This document shows, piece after piece, positions 14,768-23,398 of a stretch of 64,000 nt of DNA. Below the pieces are notes generated by a model. That model worked only from the letters and a program-made list of their open reading frames with translations. It was not told the origin of the DNA and made no database searches. The position numbers were made by a program, and so were the translations under genes. Positions within the stretch are counted from its first letter, which is position 1. Every line of letters begins with the position of its first letter. This stretch comes from Mesorhizobium_B sp963522145 (GTDB lineage: Bacteria; Pseudomonadota; Alphaproteobacteria; Rhizobiales; Rhizobiaceae): the NCBI GenBank assembly GCA_963522145.1, contig CAUQXI010000001.1, forward strand, positions 248,001 through 312,000. The letters run 5' to 3'.

Positions 14768-16264
14768 ATGGACGAGATCGGCCATTTCATCGGAGGCGCG
14801 CGGGTCGCCGGCACCAGCGGCCGCACGCAGGATATCATGCAGCCCATGGACGGCACCGTCCGCGGGCGCGTGTCGCTCGCCAGCAAGGCCGAGGTGCGTC
14901 AGGCGGTGGAAAACGCCAAGGCCGCGCAGATCGCTTGGGGCACGACCAATCCGCAGCGCCGCGCCCGCGTGCTGATGAAGTTCCTGGAACTCGTCCATGC
15001 CGAGTATGACAGCCTGGCCGAACTCCTCGCCCGCGAGCACGGCAAGACGATCGCGGATGCGAAAGGCGACATCCAGCGCGGGCTGGAAGTGGTCGAGGTC
15101 TGCATCGGCGCGCCGCATCTGCTTAAGGGCGAGTTCACCGATGGGGCCGGTCCCGGCATCGACACATACTCCATGCGCCAGCCGCTGGGCGTCGTTGCCG
15201 GCATCACGCCGTTCAATTTTCCGGCGATGATCCCGCTCTGGAAGATCGCGCCCGCGCTCGCCTGCGGCAACGCCTTCGTGCTGAAGCCCTCCGAGCGCGA
15301 TCCGGGCGTGCCGATGCGGATTGCCGAATTGTTTCTCGAGGCCGGCCTGCCCAAGGGCGTGCTGAATGTGATCAACGGCGACAAGGAAGCCGTGGATGCG
15401 CTGCTCGACGATCCCGACGTGAAGGCCATCGGCTTCGTCGGCTCGACGCCGATCGCGCAATATATCTACAGCCGGGGATGTGCGGCGGGAAAGCGCGTGC
15501 AGTGCTTCGGCGGCGCCAAGAACCACATGATCATCATGCCCGATGCGGACATGGACCAGACAGTGGATGCGCTGATCGGGGCGGGCTACGGCTCGGCCGG
15601 CGAGCGCTGCATGGCGATCTCCGTTGCCGTGCCGGTGGGTCAGGACACCGCCGATCGCCTGATGGAGCGTTTGATCCCCCGCGTCGAAAGTCTGAAGGTC
15701 GGCCCCTCGACCGACTCTTCCGCCGATTTCGGCCCATTGGTGACGCGTCAGGCGCTTGACCGGGTGAAGAACTACGTCGAGGCCGGCGTCAAGGAAGGCG
15801 CCAAGCTCGTGGTGGATGGCCGCAGCTTCTCCATGCAGGGCTATGAGAACGGCTATTACATGGGCGGCTGCCTGTTCGACGAGGTGACGGCGGACATGTC
15901 GATCTACAAGGAAGAGATTTTCGGCCCCGTCCTTTCGGTCGTGCGCGCCAGGAACTACGACGAAGCGCTGCGCCTGCCCAACGAGCACGAATATGGCAAT
16001 GGCGTCGCGATCTTCACGCGCGACGGCGATGCCGCGCGGGACTTCGCTTCCAAGGTTCAGGTCGGCATGGTGGGCATCAATGTGCCGATCCCGGTGCCGA
16101 TCGCCTATTACACCTTCGGCGGCTGGAAGGGTTCATCCTTCGGCGATCTCAACCAGCACGGGTCGGACGCCTTCCGGTTCTATACGAAGACAAAGACGGT
16201 CACCTCACGCTGGCCCTCCGGCATCAAGGACGGTGCGGAATTCGTGATCCCCACCATGAACTGA
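14768..16264 (+). CDS. mmsA: CoA-acylating methylmalonate-semialdehyde dehydrogenase
   Basis: A 498-residue aldehyde dehydrogenase of the MmsA/IolA type. It oxidises methylmalonate semialdehyde (or malonate semialdehyde) with NAD and CoA to propionyl-CoA (or acetyl-CoA). Motifs are VVAGITPFNFPAMIPLWK, the NAD loop IGFVGSTPIAQYI, and the catalytic Cys in SAGERCMAIS. Like other CoA-acylating members it has AKNHMIIMPDADMDQ rather than the ELGGK block. ATG 14768 follows GGGAGAGAAGCC. The propionyl-CoA formed would feed the carboxylase at the window start. No valine or inositol genes are adjacent. Confidence 0.92.
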   Translation: MDEIGHFIGGARVAGTSGRTQDIMQPMDGTVRGRVSLASKAEVRQAVENAKAAQIAWGTTNPQRRARVLMKFLELVHAEYDSLAELLAREHGKTIADAKGDIQRGLEVVEVCIGAPHLLKGEFTDGAGPGIDTYSMRQPLGVVAGITPFNFPAMIPLWKIAPALACGNAFVLKPSERDPGVPMRIAELFLEAGLPKGVLNVINGDKEAVDALLDDPDVKAIGFVGSTPIAQYIYSRGCAAGKRVQCFGGAKNHMIIMPDADMDQTVDALIGAGYGSAGERCMAISVAVPVGQDTADRLMERLIPRVESLKVGPSTDSSADFGPLVTRQALDRVKNYVEAGVKEGAKLVVDGRSFSMQGYENGYYMGGCLFDEVTADMSIYKEEIFGPVLSVVRARNYDEALRLPNEHEYGNGVAIFTRDGDAARDFASKVQVGMVGINVPIPVPIAYYTFGGWKGSSFGDLNQHGSDAFRFYTKTKTVTSRWPSGIKDGAEFVIPTMN

Positions 16265-16290
16265 ACAAGCTGCCGGTTAACCCTGTTTTG

Positions 16291-16316
16291 CGCCGCTTCG
16301 AAACTTCGGGGCGGCG
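16291..16316 (+). terminator. possible terminator after mmsA
   Basis: CGCCGC (16291-16296) pairs with GCGGCG (16311-16316), with a further weak TTCG/CGAA interaction inside. A loose T-rich stretch (ATTTTATTAG) follows about 6 bases later rather than a strict U tract. Confidence 0.4.
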
Positions 16317-16398
16317 TAAGCATTTTATTAGAGGTTTATCAACTTTTCACAAAACCGTGATGGAACGTGAAAGGCGTGCATTCTCTTCTGTGCACAAC

Positions 16399-16419
16399 TG
16401 GAACGTACATGCCGTTCCA
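16399..16419. promoter_or_regulatory. inverted repeat upstream of a small secreted protein
   Basis: TGGAACG and CGTTCCA are perfect 7-base arms around a 7-base spacer, about 83 bases before the start of the secreted protein gene. It looks like an operator for a dimeric regulator. The regulator is unknown. It differs from the alphaproteobacterial LexA box, which is a direct GTTC-N7-GTTC repeat. Confidence 0.35.
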
Positions 16420-16501
16420 CGAAAATCGAGACAGTTCACCGGCGGCGAGCGCTCCGAATAGGGACGCACCCTTTCGCACGCCTCTTGCAGGACAAGTGAT
16501 C

Positions 16502-16798
16502 ATGATCCGGATCGCCCTCGCCACAGCAGCACTCGCAGCAACGCTCCTGCCGGCAGGAGCCTATGCCGGTGATAATCTCTGCGGCGTGCGGACAGAGATC
16601 GTTTCCAAGCTCTCGCAGCACTACAAGGAGCAGCCGAGCGCTGTCGGCATGGTGGACAAGAATGCCGTGCTTGAGGTGTTCGTGTCGAATGACGGAACCT
16701 GGACGATCATTGCAACCGGGACGGATGGCAACTCCTGCGTCCTTTCATCCGGCGATGGCTGGCAGGCAACGAATTTCGTGGCCGGCAAGGACGCCTGA
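16502..16798 (+). CDS. small secreted/periplasmic protein, 98 residues
   Basis: A clear Sec signal peptide (MIRIALATAALAATLLPAGAYA, cut after AYA) precedes a mature part of about 75 residues. Two Cys (NLCGVRTEI and GNSCVLSSG) could form a disulfide in the periplasm. The segment VLEVFVSNDGTWTIIATGTDG looks like a beta hairpin. Similar small exported proteins are widespread in rhizobia without a known role. A ribosome site is weak (AGGACAAGTGATC before ATG). An intrinsic terminator follows at once, so it is a single-gene unit. Confidence 0.75.
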   Translation: MIRIALATAALAATLLPAGAYAGDNLCGVRTEIVSKLSQHYKEQPSAVGMVDKNAVLEVFVSNDGTWTIIATGTDGNSCVLSSGDGWQATNFVAGKDA

Positions 16799-16832
16799 AC
16801 CCTATCTGCTTTCTCCTTGCTGAACATGTTTG

Positions 16833-16860
16833 AGCCCGAGGTGTTTGCCTCGGGCTTTTT
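16833..16860 (+). terminator. rho-independent terminator
   Basis: AGCCCGAGG and CCTCGGGCT pair around a TGTTTG loop and are followed by a T run. The site lies 35 bases after the secreted-protein stop codon. Confidence 0.9.
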
Positions 16861-16898
16861 GCTTGAGATGCACCCTTGCGGCTGTTCGATGTCAGGCA

Positions 16899-17555
16899 TC
16901 ATCTCAGAGCCAGCAATTCGGCCTGAGTGCGGAGATGCGTCATCAATCGATCGGCATGTCGCGCTGCCGCGTCTTCGTCGTGGCTCGCGATCGCCTTCAG
17001 CAACCTGATGTGATGCTCCGCAGCCGCCAGAAGGTCGCCGCTCCGCTGATAGCGGAACCAGAAGCGGCGGCTGTGAGTCTGGAGCGGCGCGGCGAAGCGC
17101 ACGGCGAACGGGTTGTCGGAAGCTTGGGCGATCGCCTCGTCGGCGCGCCTGTCTGCCGCCATGAAGGCGTCCGCATCGCCTTCCGCTGCTGCGTCCCGCA
17201 TGCTTTCCGCGGCCCTTTCGACGTCGCGGCTTTGTTGAGGAGTGGCCAGCCGGGCAGCACTTCGCGCAAGGGTGATCTCGACGCCCCGGCGCGCATCCAC
17301 CACCTTCAGCCAGTCACCAGGATGAAGGGCTGCAACCGAAATCCCTGAGCGGGGACGGATCTCCAGAAAACCCTCCCAGGCGAGCCGCTGGATCGCCTCG
17401 CGCATCGGCGTCCGGCCGAGGCCAACTCTTGCGATCAGCGCCGTTTCCGTAGTTGCCGACCCGGGAGGGAGTTCCAGCGTCACGATCAACCGCTCGAGGT
17501 GGCGATAGGCCTGAGCAGTTGCCGGCTCGGTCGGGACATCCGCTTCATGAGACAT
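16899..17555 (-). CDS. GntR-family (FCD) regulator of the hydroxyproline operon
   Basis: A 218-residue regulator. The GntR winged helix occupies residues 10-75 (LELPPGSATTETALIARVGL, then RTPMREAIQRLAWEG). The FCD effector domain follows, with metal or acid-binding His/Arg/Asp residues (HSRRFWFRYQ, AAEHHIRLLKAI). It is divergent from the 4-hydroxyproline catabolic genes and a TGATATAT/ATATATCA operator lies between, so it most likely represses those genes until 4-hydroxyproline or a derivative appears. Confidence 0.87.
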   Translation of the reverse strand: MSHEADVPTEPATAQAYRHLERLIVTLELPPGSATTETALIARVGLGRTPMREAIQRLAWEGFLEIRPRSGISVAALHPGDWLKVVDARRGVEITLARSAARLATPQQSRDVERAAESMRDAAAEGDADAFMAADRRADEAIAQASDNPFAVRFAAPLQTHSRRFWFRYQRSGDLLAAAEHHIRLLKAIASHDEDAAARHADRLMTHLRTQAELLALR

Positions 17556-17590
17556 GCCTCAACTCCTAACTTGACCGAACCCGCCGTCGT

Positions 17591-17611
17591 TGATATATCA
17601 GACATATATCA
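17591..17611. promoter_or_regulatory. GntR operator in the hydroxyproline divergent promoter
   Basis: TGATATAT (17591-17598) and ATATATCA (17604-17611) are perfect 8-base inverted arms with a 5-base spacer. It lies 13 bases before the first catabolic gene, overlapping where its ribosome site AGGAG begins, and 36 bases from the gntR start. This suits repression of both promoters. Confidence 0.7.
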
Positions 17612-17623
17612 GGAGCAAGGCGC

Positions 17624-18520
17624 ATGATGTGGCAGGGTGTTTTTCCGGCGGTCACCACCAAGTTCACGGAGGAGGACAGGCTCGACGCGGCGGAGATGGA
17701 GCGCTGCTTCGCGCTCGAGATGGAAGCCGGCTGCGACGGGATCATCGTGTGCGGAAGCCTCGGCGAGGGGCCGATGCTTTCCACCGAGGAGAAGCTTGAG
17801 GTTCTTCGTATCGCGCAGGGTGTTGCCGGGTCCAAGCCCGTTCTGCTGACCATCAACGAGGCTTCCACCAGGCAGGGCGCTGACCTGGCCAGGCAGGCGG
17901 CGTCGGCCGGCGCGAGCGGGTTGATGATCGTGCCAAGCCCGATCTACCACACCAATGATGCTGAAACCGTCGCCACGCTGAAGGCCGTTGCCTCGGCCGG
18001 CGGCGTGCCGGTGATGATCTATTCCAACCGCGTCGCCTATCGCGTCGACGTGACGGTGGATGTGATGTCCGAACTTGCGGGTGACGACCTGTTCGTGGCC
18101 GTCAAGGAGTCGTCCGACGACATCCGCCGCACCACCGAGATTATCAATGCGCTGGGTGACCGATTCGATATTTTCACAGGCGTGGACAACCTCGCCTTTG
18201 AAGCGCTGAGCGTCGGCGCGGTCGGCTGGGTGGCGGGGCTTGTGACGGCGTTCCCGCGTGAGACTGTGGCCATTTACCAGCTGATGAAGCAGGGGCGACG
18301 CGAGGAGGCGCTTCAGATCTATCGCTGGTTCCGCCCGCTGCTCGACCTCGACGTATCCACCTATCTCGTGCAGAACATCAAGCTTGCGGAAGTGCATGCG
18401 ATTCAGTCCAACGACCGCGTGCGCATGCCGCGCCAGCCGCTGAGCGGCGAGCGTCGAGCAAAGGTGGAGGCGATCGTGAAGGCTGCACTGGCGGTGCGCC
18501 CGGCCATGCCGAGCTTCTGA
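17624..18520 (+). CDS. DapA-family 1-pyrroline-4-hydroxy-2-carboxylate deaminase
   Basis: A 298-residue Schiff-base aldolase-fold protein. The catalytic Lys is in FVAVKESSDDIRRT; GSLGEGPMLSTEEK is the phosphate-loop-like block, and MIYSNRVAYRVD is the sugar/acid-contact region. With a D-amino acid oxidase and a 4-hydroxyproline epimerase downstream, the role is deamination of 1-pyrroline-4-hydroxy-2-carboxylate to alpha-ketoglutarate semialdehyde, as in the LhpC/HypD pathway. The dihydrodipicolinate synthase label is the generic alternative. AGGAGC sits before the ATGATG start. Confidence 0.88.
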   Translation: MMWQGVFPAVTTKFTEEDRLDAAEMERCFALEMEAGCDGIIVCGSLGEGPMLSTEEKLEVLRIAQGVAGSKPVLLTINEASTRQGADLARQAASAGASGLMIVPSPIYHTNDAETVATLKAVASAGGVPVMIYSNRVAYRVDVTVDVMSELAGDDLFVAVKESSDDIRRTTEIINALGDRFDIFTGVDNLAFEALSVGAVGWVAGLVTAFPRETVAIYQLMKQGRREEALQIYRWFRPLLDLDVSTYLVQNIKLAEVHAIQSNDRVRMPRQPLSGERRAKVEAIVKAALAVRPAMPSF

Positions 18521-18530
18521 GCTTCACCGG

Positions 18531-19796
18531 ATGGCAGGCGAGGCTTCTTCGAGCGACATCGCCATTATCGGTGCCGGCATTGTCGGCATCGCCTGCGCCG
18601 CACAGCTTGTTGAAGCCGGGCATCGTGTCACGGTTTATGACCGCACCGGCATCTGCGAGGAAACGAGCGCGGGCAATGCGGCGGCGCTGGCATTCGCCGA
18701 TGTGCTGCCGCTCGCGCACAAGGGAATGCTCCGCAAGCTGCCGCGCTGGCTGCGCGATCCGCTCGGGCCGCTCTCCATCCCGCCGGCTTATCTCCTTCGG
18801 CTTTCCCCCTGGCTGATCCGCTTTCTTCTTGCCGGGCACCCGCGCCATTTCAAGCGGAGCCTCCAAGCGCAGGCGGGAATGATGCGGCTGTCGGAAAGCG
18901 AATGGACGAGCCTTGCCGCTCGTGCCGGGATCGACGGCATGATCCGGCATGATGGCTCGATCGACCTTTATGAAGGCGAAACCGAATGGCGGGCATCCCT
19001 GCCGGGATGGTCGGCACGCGAGCCGTTTTCGATCGCCTTCGAGCATGTGACCGGCGCCCGTTTGGAGGAACTGCAGCCCGGCCTGTCGCCACGTTTCACC
19101 CATGGCACCTTCCTGCCGGGCTGGAAGACGGTGAGCGATCCGAAAGAGTTCGGCAAGGCGCTCTGGGCCTATGCCGAAGGCAAGGGTGCGCGCTTTGTGC
19201 GCGGGATGGTTGGTTCCATCCGGCGTTCCGGAACGGGGCAGGCGTGGCAGCTGCACCTTGTTGCCGAGGGGCAGGCACAATCGGTCTTGGCGGAGCGCGT
19301 GGTCATCGCGGCGGGCGCCTGGTCGCACCGTCTCGCCGCCAGGCTGGGCGATCGCATCCCGCTTGAAACGGAGCGGGGCTACAACACCACGCTTCCCCGA
19401 AACGCCTTTCCGCTCAAGCGCCAGCTTACTTTCACCGGCCACGGCTTCGTGGTGACGCCGATGGAAACGGGGCTGCGCATCGGCGGCGCGGTGGAGCTCG
19501 GCGGTCTCGACCGGCAGCCCAATTATGCCCGCTCCAGGGCGATGCTGTCCAAGGCGGCGCAATTCCTGCCCGGGCTCAGGACCGAAGGCGGGGTGGAATG
19601 GATGGGCTATCGTCCGTCGCTCCCCGACACATTGCCCGTGGTCGGCGCGTCGCGGTCTCCCGGCATATTCTATGCCTTCGGGCATGGGCATCTCGGCCTG
19701 ACCCAGGCCGCGGCGACGGGCCGTTTGATCCGCGAGATGATCGCGGGTCAAATGCCGGCGCTCGATCTTTCCCCCTTTTCTCCGCAACGTTTCTAG
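18531..19796 (+). CDS. FAD-dependent cis-4-hydroxy-D-proline oxidase/dehydrogenase (DadA-like)
   Basis: A 421-residue DAO-fold flavoprotein. The N-terminal dinucleotide loop is IAIIGAGIVGIACAAQLVEAG and a second FAD contact lies in VVIAAGAWSHRLAARLGD. The C-terminal block WMGYRPSLPDTLPVVGASR, then GHGHLGLTQAAATG, is typical of DadA-type D-amino acid dehydrogenases. In this operon the substrate should be cis-4-hydroxy-D-proline, giving the pyrroline that the upstream deaminase uses. It starts 10 bases after the deaminase stop and ends 10 bases before the epimerase start. Confidence 0.88.
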   Translation: MAGEASSSDIAIIGAGIVGIACAAQLVEAGHRVTVYDRTGICEETSAGNAAALAFADVLPLAHKGMLRKLPRWLRDPLGPLSIPPAYLLRLSPWLIRFLLAGHPRHFKRSLQAQAGMMRLSESEWTSLAARAGIDGMIRHDGSIDLYEGETEWRASLPGWSAREPFSIAFEHVTGARLEELQPGLSPRFTHGTFLPGWKTVSDPKEFGKALWAYAEGKGARFVRGMVGSIRRSGTGQAWQLHLVAEGQAQSVLAERVVIAAGAWSHRLAARLGDRIPLETERGYNTTLPRNAFPLKRQLTFTGHGFVVTPMETGLRIGGAVELGGLDRQPNYARSRAMLSKAAQFLPGLRTEGGVEWMGYRPSLPDTLPVVGASRSPGIFYAFGHGHLGLTQAAATGRLIREMIAGQMPALDLSPFSPQRF

Positions 19797-19806
19797 AAGG
19801 ATGGAC

Positions 19807-20808
19807 ATGGCGCGCCACAGCTTCTTCTGCATCGACGGGCACACCTGCGGGAACCCGGTTCGGCTTGTGGCTGGCGGCGGGCCGCGCCTCGATGGCGCCA
19901 CGATGATGGAGCGGCGCGCGCATTTCCTGCGCGACTATGACTGGATTCGAACCGGCCTGATGTTCGAGCCGCGCGGCCACGACATGATGTCGGGCTCGAT
20001 CCTTTACCCGCCGACGCGGGAGGATTGCGATGTCGGCATCCTGTTCATCGAAACCTCCGGATGCCTGCCGATGTGCGGGCATGGCACGATCGGAACCGTC
20101 ACCATGGCGCTCGAACAGGGTCTAGTGACGCCGAAGGAAAAAGGCAGGCTGCGGCTCGATACGCCCGCGGGCCCCGTGCTCGCCGAATATCGCGAGGAGA
20201 ACGGTTTCGTGGAAGAGGTGCGGATCACCAACATTCCCTCCTTCCTTTATGCGGAGGGGCTCGCTGTCGAGTGTCCCGTGCTGGGGCCGCTCACGGTCGA
20301 TGTCTCCTATGGCGGGAACTTCTATGCGATCGTGGAGCCGCAGGCGAATTACCGCGACATGGCCGATCATTCGGCGGGCGATCTTGTCGCCTGGAGCCCG
20401 CTCCTGCGCGCCCGCCTCAACGAGCTTTATTCCTTTGTTCATCCGCTCGACGAGAACATCCGCAGCCTGTCGCACATCCTTTGGACCGGGGCGCCCACCG
20501 TCGAAGGAGCCGACGCGCGCAACGCCGTCTTCTATGGCGACAAGGCGATCGACCGCTCGCCATGCGGCACCGGCACTTCGGCCCGCATGGCCCAGCTTCA
20601 CGCCAAAGGCCGGTTGAAGGCCGGCGACAGCTTCGTGCATGAATCGATCATCGGCTCCCTGTTCAAGGGCCGCGTCGAAGCCGAAACAAAGATGGGCGAG
20701 ACGGCGGCGATTATTCCTTCGATCGGCGGGTGGGCGCGGCAGACCGGCTTCAACACGATCTTCATCGATGATCGCGACCCGTTCCGGCACGGTTTCTCCG
20801 TGCGCTGA
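19807..20808 (+). CDS. 4-hydroxyproline 2-epimerase
   Basis: A 333-residue proline-racemase-family enzyme converting trans-4-hydroxy-L-proline to cis-4-hydroxy-D-proline. Both catalytic Cys are present: one in GCLPMCGHGTIG and one in DRSPCGTGTSARMA. The Cys/Cys pair with HILWTGAP and the overall wording agree with hydroxyproline epimerases. The start at ATG 19807 (MARHSFFCIDGHT) is preferred to ATG 19801, because AGAAGG directly touches 19801 and leaves a proper 6-base gap to 19807. It is the last gene of the GntR-controlled operon. Confidence 0.92.
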   Translation: MARHSFFCIDGHTCGNPVRLVAGGGPRLDGATMMERRAHFLRDYDWIRTGLMFEPRGHDMMSGSILYPPTREDCDVGILFIETSGCLPMCGHGTIGTVTMALEQGLVTPKEKGRLRLDTPAGPVLAEYREENGFVEEVRITNIPSFLYAEGLAVECPVLGPLTVDVSYGGNFYAIVEPQANYRDMADHSAGDLVAWSPLLRARLNELYSFVHPLDENIRSLSHILWTGAPTVEGADARNAVFYGDKAIDRSPCGTGTSARMAQLHAKGRLKAGDSFVHESIIGSLFKGRVEAETKMGETAAIIPSIGGWARQTGFNTIFIDDRDPFRHGFSVR

Positions 20809-20973
20809 GTTTCGTTCTTCCGGTGGGTAAGCTGCTCAAGTCGTGGGCAAATGCCCAGGCGCGGCAAAAATGCCGTTGCAATTGGCCAGTTTGCATCTAG
20901 AGACTGGACCAAACAACCAAAAGAGGCGCGATCCGGCTCACGGGCGACGCCTCTCGGGGAGCCGCGAGGCAAT

Positions 20974-21876
20974 ATGGAATATTTTGTCCAGCAGCTTATC
21001 AACGGGCTGACGCTGGGATCGATCTATGGGCTGATCGCCATCGGCTACACGATGGTCTACGGCATTGTCGGCATGATCAATTTCGCCCATGGCGACGTGT
21101 TCATGATAGGCGCGTTCATCGCGCTGATCGTTTATTTGCTTTTGATCAGCCTGATCTACACCATTCCCGTCGCCATCGCCCTGTTGATCATGATGATCGT
21201 CGCGATGGTGCTGACCAGCCTTTACAACTGGACCATCGAGAAGGTCGCCTATCGCCCCTTGCGCGGCTCGTTCCGCCTGGCGCCTCTCATCACCGCGATC
21301 GGCATGTCGATTGCGCTTTCCAATTTCGTGCAGGTCACGCAAGGGCCGCGCAACAAGCCGATCCCGCCGATGGTCAGCAGCGTCTACACCGTCTGGGGCA
21401 TCTCGATCTCGCTCAAGCAGCTGGTGATCGTGGCCGTGACGGTCGTGCTGCTCGCGCTGTTCTGGTATCTCGTCAACCGCACCTCGCTGGGCCGCGCCCA
21501 GCGCGCCTGCGAACAGGATCGCAAGATGGCGGCACTGCTCGGCATCGACGTGGATCGCACCATTTCCATCACCTTCATCATGGGCGCTTCGCTCGCCGCC
21601 GTCGCAGGTACGCTGTTCCTGATGTATTACGGCGTGATCGTCTTTTCCGACGGTTTCGTGCCGGGCGTGAAGGCCTTCACGGCGGCCGTGCTTGGCGGCA
21701 TCGGCTCCATTCCGGGCGCAGTGCTGGGCGGGCTTCTGATCGGCTTCATCGAGGCCATGTGGTCGGCTTACTTCTCCATCGACTACAAGGATGTCGCAGC
21801 CTTCTCGATCCTCGCCATCGTGCTGATCTTCCTGCCTTCCGGCATTCTTGGACGGCCGGAAGTGGAGAAGGTCTGA
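20974..21876 (+). CDS. livH: branched-chain amino acid ABC transporter permease LivH
   Basis: A 300-residue inner-membrane permease. It begins MEYFVQQLINGLTLGSIYGL and has the LivH hallmarks YTMVYGIVGMINFAHGDVFM and the EAA-like loop near GRAQRACEQDRKMAALLGID. About eight membrane segments are seen. GCGAGGC lies before ATG 20974. It opens a tight unit with livM (4-base gap), livG (overlap) and livF (overlap) for uptake of branched-chain or other hydrophobic amino acids. Confidence 0.93.
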   Translation: MEYFVQQLINGLTLGSIYGLIAIGYTMVYGIVGMINFAHGDVFMIGAFIALIVYLLLISLIYTIPVAIALLIMMIVAMVLTSLYNWTIEKVAYRPLRGSFRLAPLITAIGMSIALSNFVQVTQGPRNKPIPPMVSSVYTVWGISISLKQLVIVAVTVVLLALFWYLVNRTSLGRAQRACEQDRKMAALLGIDVDRTISITFIMGASLAAVAGTLFLMYYGVIVFSDGFVPGVKAFTAAVLGGIGSIPGAVLGGLLIGFIEAMWSAYFSIDYKDVAAFSILAIVLIFLPSGILGRPEVEKV

Positions 21877-21880
21877 CCCG

Positions 21881-23398
21881 ATGGCTGTGATTACTGCCGC
21901 CGAGCGCGCCGATGCTTCCGCAATGTCGAAGGCACTGCGCGAAGCTCTATACGCCGGCGCTATTGCGTTCGGACTCTTCGTCCTCATGATCGGCTTCAAG
22001 AGCGATCAGAACATCAATAACGAGCTTGTGCTGGTGCCTCGCTGGAGCCTGCTCGCCATCGTAGTGGCGCTGGTTGCAGCCGGCCGCTTCCTGATGGTGG
22101 CTTATATCCATCCAACGGTTTCCGCAGGCCGAACCGTTTGGCTGCGTAATGTCGCCATTGGTGCAGCTCTGGCGAGCCTGATCGCATTTGTCTTCATAGC
22201 CAAGCCCGATTTTTCTGGCCTTCTTTCTTACCTGTCCAACTGGAAGACATGGTTCTATTTGGCGGTGGCGCTTGCGATATTTGCCGTACTGCGAATATAT
22301 CCTCCATTGCGGCGATATTGGTCGTCTTTAACCGTCGCACTGCTAGTGGCCTACCCGCTTGTGATAGTCCACACTGCCGGCCTCCAGGGCTCGCTGAAAT
22401 GGGTCGATAATTTCGGCATCCAGATCCTGATCTATGTGATGCTGGCCTGGGGACTGAACATCGTGGTGGGCCTCGCCGGTCTGCTCGACCTCGGCTATGT
22501 CGCCTTCTACGCGGTCGGCGCTTATTCCTACGCGCTGCTCGGCACAGAGCTCGGCTGGTCGTTCTGGATCCTGCTGCCGACCGCCGGCATCCTGGCGGCG
22601 TTCTGGGGCGTGATCCTGGGCTTTCCCGTGCTCCGGCTGCGAGGCGACTATCTCGCCATCGTCACGCTGGCCTTCGGCGAGATCATCCGTCTCGTGCTGA
22701 TCAACTGGCGGGAAGTCACCAACGGGTCGGCCGGCATCTCTGGCATTCCCAAGATCGACTTCTTCGGCTGGTTCACCTTCAACGTGTCGGACCCGAATTA
22801 TTTCGGCAAGGTTTTCGGGCTGGCGGCTTCTGGCGCTTACTACAAGATCTTTCTGTATTACCTGATCCTGCTTCTCGCGCTGCTCACCGCATTCGTCACC
22901 ATCCGCCTGCGCCGCATGCCGGTCGGCCGAGCCTGGGAAGCGCTGCGCGAGGATGAGATCGCCTGCCGCTCGCTCGGCATCAATACCACCAACACCAAGC
23001 TGACCGCCTTCGCCATCGGCGCGATGTTCGGCGGCTTCGCTGGTTCTTTCTTTGCCGCGCGCCAGGGCTTCGTTTCGCCCGAAAGCTTCGTGTTCCTGGA
23101 GTCGGCCATCATCCTCGCCATCGTGGTGCTGGGCGGCATGGGCTCGCTGGTCGGCATCGCCATCGCCGCGCTGGCGATGATCGGCGGCACGGAGATCCTG
23201 CGCGAGCTGACCTTCCTCAAGGCAGTGTTCGGCGAGGGCTTCACGCCGGAGCTCTACCGGATGCTGCTGTTCGGTCTTGCCATGGTGATCGTGATGCTGT
23301 GGAAGCCGCGCGGCTTTGTCGGATCACGCGAGCCGACCGCCTTTCTTCACCAGCGCAAGGCGGTTTCCGGCAGCTTCACCAAGGAAGGGCACGGCTGA
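21881..23398 (+). CDS. livM: branched-chain amino acid ABC transporter permease LivM, long N-terminus
   Basis: A 505-residue permease. The conserved LivM core spans about 180-480 (AWGLNIVVGLAGLLDLGYVA, GFPVLRLRGDYLAIVTLAFG, GRAWEALREDEIACRSLGIN). The first 170 residues add four or five extra membrane segments beyond the minimal family. The DNA of this part (about 21900-22400) is less GC-biased at third positions than the core. It ends EGHG and overlaps livG at TGATG. Function: the second membrane subunit of the Liv importer. Confidence 0.92.
   Translation: MAVITAAERADASAMSKALREALYAGAIAFGLFVLMIGFKSDQNINNELVLVPRWSLLAIVVALVAAGRFLMVAYIHPTVSAGRTVWLRNVAIGAALASLIAFVFIAKPDFSGLLSYLSNWKTWFYLAVALAIFAVLRIYPPLRRYWSSLTVALLVAYPLVIVHTAGLQGSLKWVDNFGIQILIYVMLAWGLNIVVGLAGLLDLGYVAFYAVGAYSYALLGTELGWSFWILLPTAGILAAFWGVILGFPVLRLRGDYLAIVTLAFGEIIRLVLINWREVTNGSAGISGIPKIDFFGWFTFNVSDPNYFGKVFGLAASGAYYKIFLYYLILLLALLTAFVTIRLRRMPVGRAWEALREDEIACRSLGINTTNTKLTAFAIGAMFGGFAGSFFAARQGFVSPESFVFLESAIILAIVVLGGMGSLVGIAIAALAMIGGTEILRELTFLKAVFGEGFTPELYRMLLFGLAMVIVMLWKPRGFVGSREPTAFLHQRKAVSGSFTKEGHG

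Noticed and set aside
16399..16419. LexA (SOS) box
   Set aside because: The alphaproteobacterial box is a direct repeat GTTC-N7-GTTC; this is an inverted repeat.
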